64,000 nt of DNA from contig NZ_PDOB01000001.1 of the NCBI RefSeq assembly GCF_002760665.1, positions 347,401 to 411,400 on the forward strand, read 5' to 3'. Positions 63,875 through 64,000 of the stretch are shown here, piece by piece. A model generated the notes under the pieces. That model was not told the DNA's origin, ran no database searches, and saw only the letters and a program-made list of their open reading frames with translations. A program made the position numbers and the translations under genes. The first letter of the stretch is position 1; each line of letters opens with the position of its first letter. Origin of the DNA: Massilia psychrophila. Lineage in GTDB: Bacteria; Pseudomonadota; Gammaproteobacteria; Burkholderiales; Burkholderiaceae_D.

Positions 63875-64000
63875 TTACGCGTTCTTCGCTACATCGGTGA
63901 CCTCATTCCAAAGAGAAAATGCCTGAGTGCGGACGTGCCGGTACTGCTCCGCTGACAGGCGGTTGCGCTGACACCGGAAAGCATTGTTGATCTGACCGTG
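63875..64000 (-). CDS. Partial gene, probable transposase C-terminus
   Basis: Only the last 41 codons are in the window, ending at a TAA (63875-63877). They read HGQINNAFRCQRNRLSAEQY followed by RHVRTQAFSLWNEVTDVAKNA. The basic, Arg/Gln-rich tail next to a truncated regulator and a hairpin suggests a transposase or another mobile-element protein. I do not recognise the family with certainty. The 5' part lies outside the window. Confidence 0.4.
   Translation of the reverse strand, partial: HGQINNAFRCQRNRLSAEQYRHVRTQAFSLWNEVTDVAKNA

Noticed and set aside
1..64000. tRNA, rRNA or replication origin
   Set aside because: I scanned for T-arm, anticodon-stem and rRNA-like sequence and saw none; a tRNAscan and Infernal run would settle it.

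Overview
The window is a 64-kb stretch of a GC-rich betaproteobacterial chromosome, most likely from the Oxalobacteraceae (Massilia, Duganella or Janthinobacterium type). The basis is gene content and order: a class Ia NrdB tail followed by a Lys/Ala/Pro histone H1-like gene, a PyrR-PyrB-PyrX pyrimidine block, a complete Chp/Pil chemosensory cluster, and the miaB-phoH-ybeY-corC-lnt-glyQ-glyS row. No rRNA, tRNA or CRISPR array was seen. Genus-level placement is inference.

Layout. 1-2.8 kb: nrdB tail, hairpins, histone H1-like gene, yggT-yggU. 2.8-9.8 kb (minus): two housekeeping runs, tlpA with a conserved hypothetical gene, and aroQ-accB-accC-prmA-DUF3426-pfkB. 9.9-18.3 kb (plus): mpl-yqiA-ubiC-rnb, then tonB-like-aroE-mtgA-corA, with many 4-bp start/stop overlaps. 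18.3-20.5 kb (minus): hemL and thiD. 20.5-30 kb (plus): rubredoxin, then pilG-pilH-pilI-pilJ and a 1796-residue PilL/ChpA kinase for twitching and surface signalling. 30-31.5 kb: convergent phrB. 31.7-36.4 kb: yqgE-ruvX-pyrR-pyrB-pyrX and plsC. 36.4-43.7 kb: apaH, a decayed dTDP-rhamnose operon, a WecA-like transferase, H-NS, a phosphohexomutase, and waaC-waaA for the LPS core. 44-55 kb (minus): ygjP-like, plsC, gmhB, glyS, glyQ, lnt, corC, ybeY, phoH, miaB.

55-64 kb is the accessory end. It holds an AT-richer 684-bp gap before a small HTH gene, an HDOD protein paired with a 115-residue partner facing a sensor kinase, a 12-bp repeat array, an 86-residue PEP-CTERM-like protein and a divergent FtsH-like protease. 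Beyond these lie a secreted DUF3828-like protein overlapping an amber-interrupted BPSL0067-family (putative amidase) gene, an 8-bp tandem repeat, and a TetR remnant cut by what looks like a mobile element running off the right edge.

Functional themes. Envelope and LPS supply runs through mpl, mtgA, lnt, two plsC genes, wecA-like, phosphohexomutase, waaC, waaA and gmhB. Shikimate to chorismate and ubiquinone uses aroQ, aroE and ubiC. Fatty-acid initiation uses accB and accC. Pyrimidine synthesis uses pyrR, pyrB and pyrX; pyrX has lost almost all dihydroorotase metal ligands and is probably structural. The most noteworthy observations are the interrupted effector/partner pair, the decayed rfbCD locus, the 21-bp perfect inverted repeat inside the 3' end of phrB, the divergent FtsH paralogue, and the HDOD/partner/kinase module.
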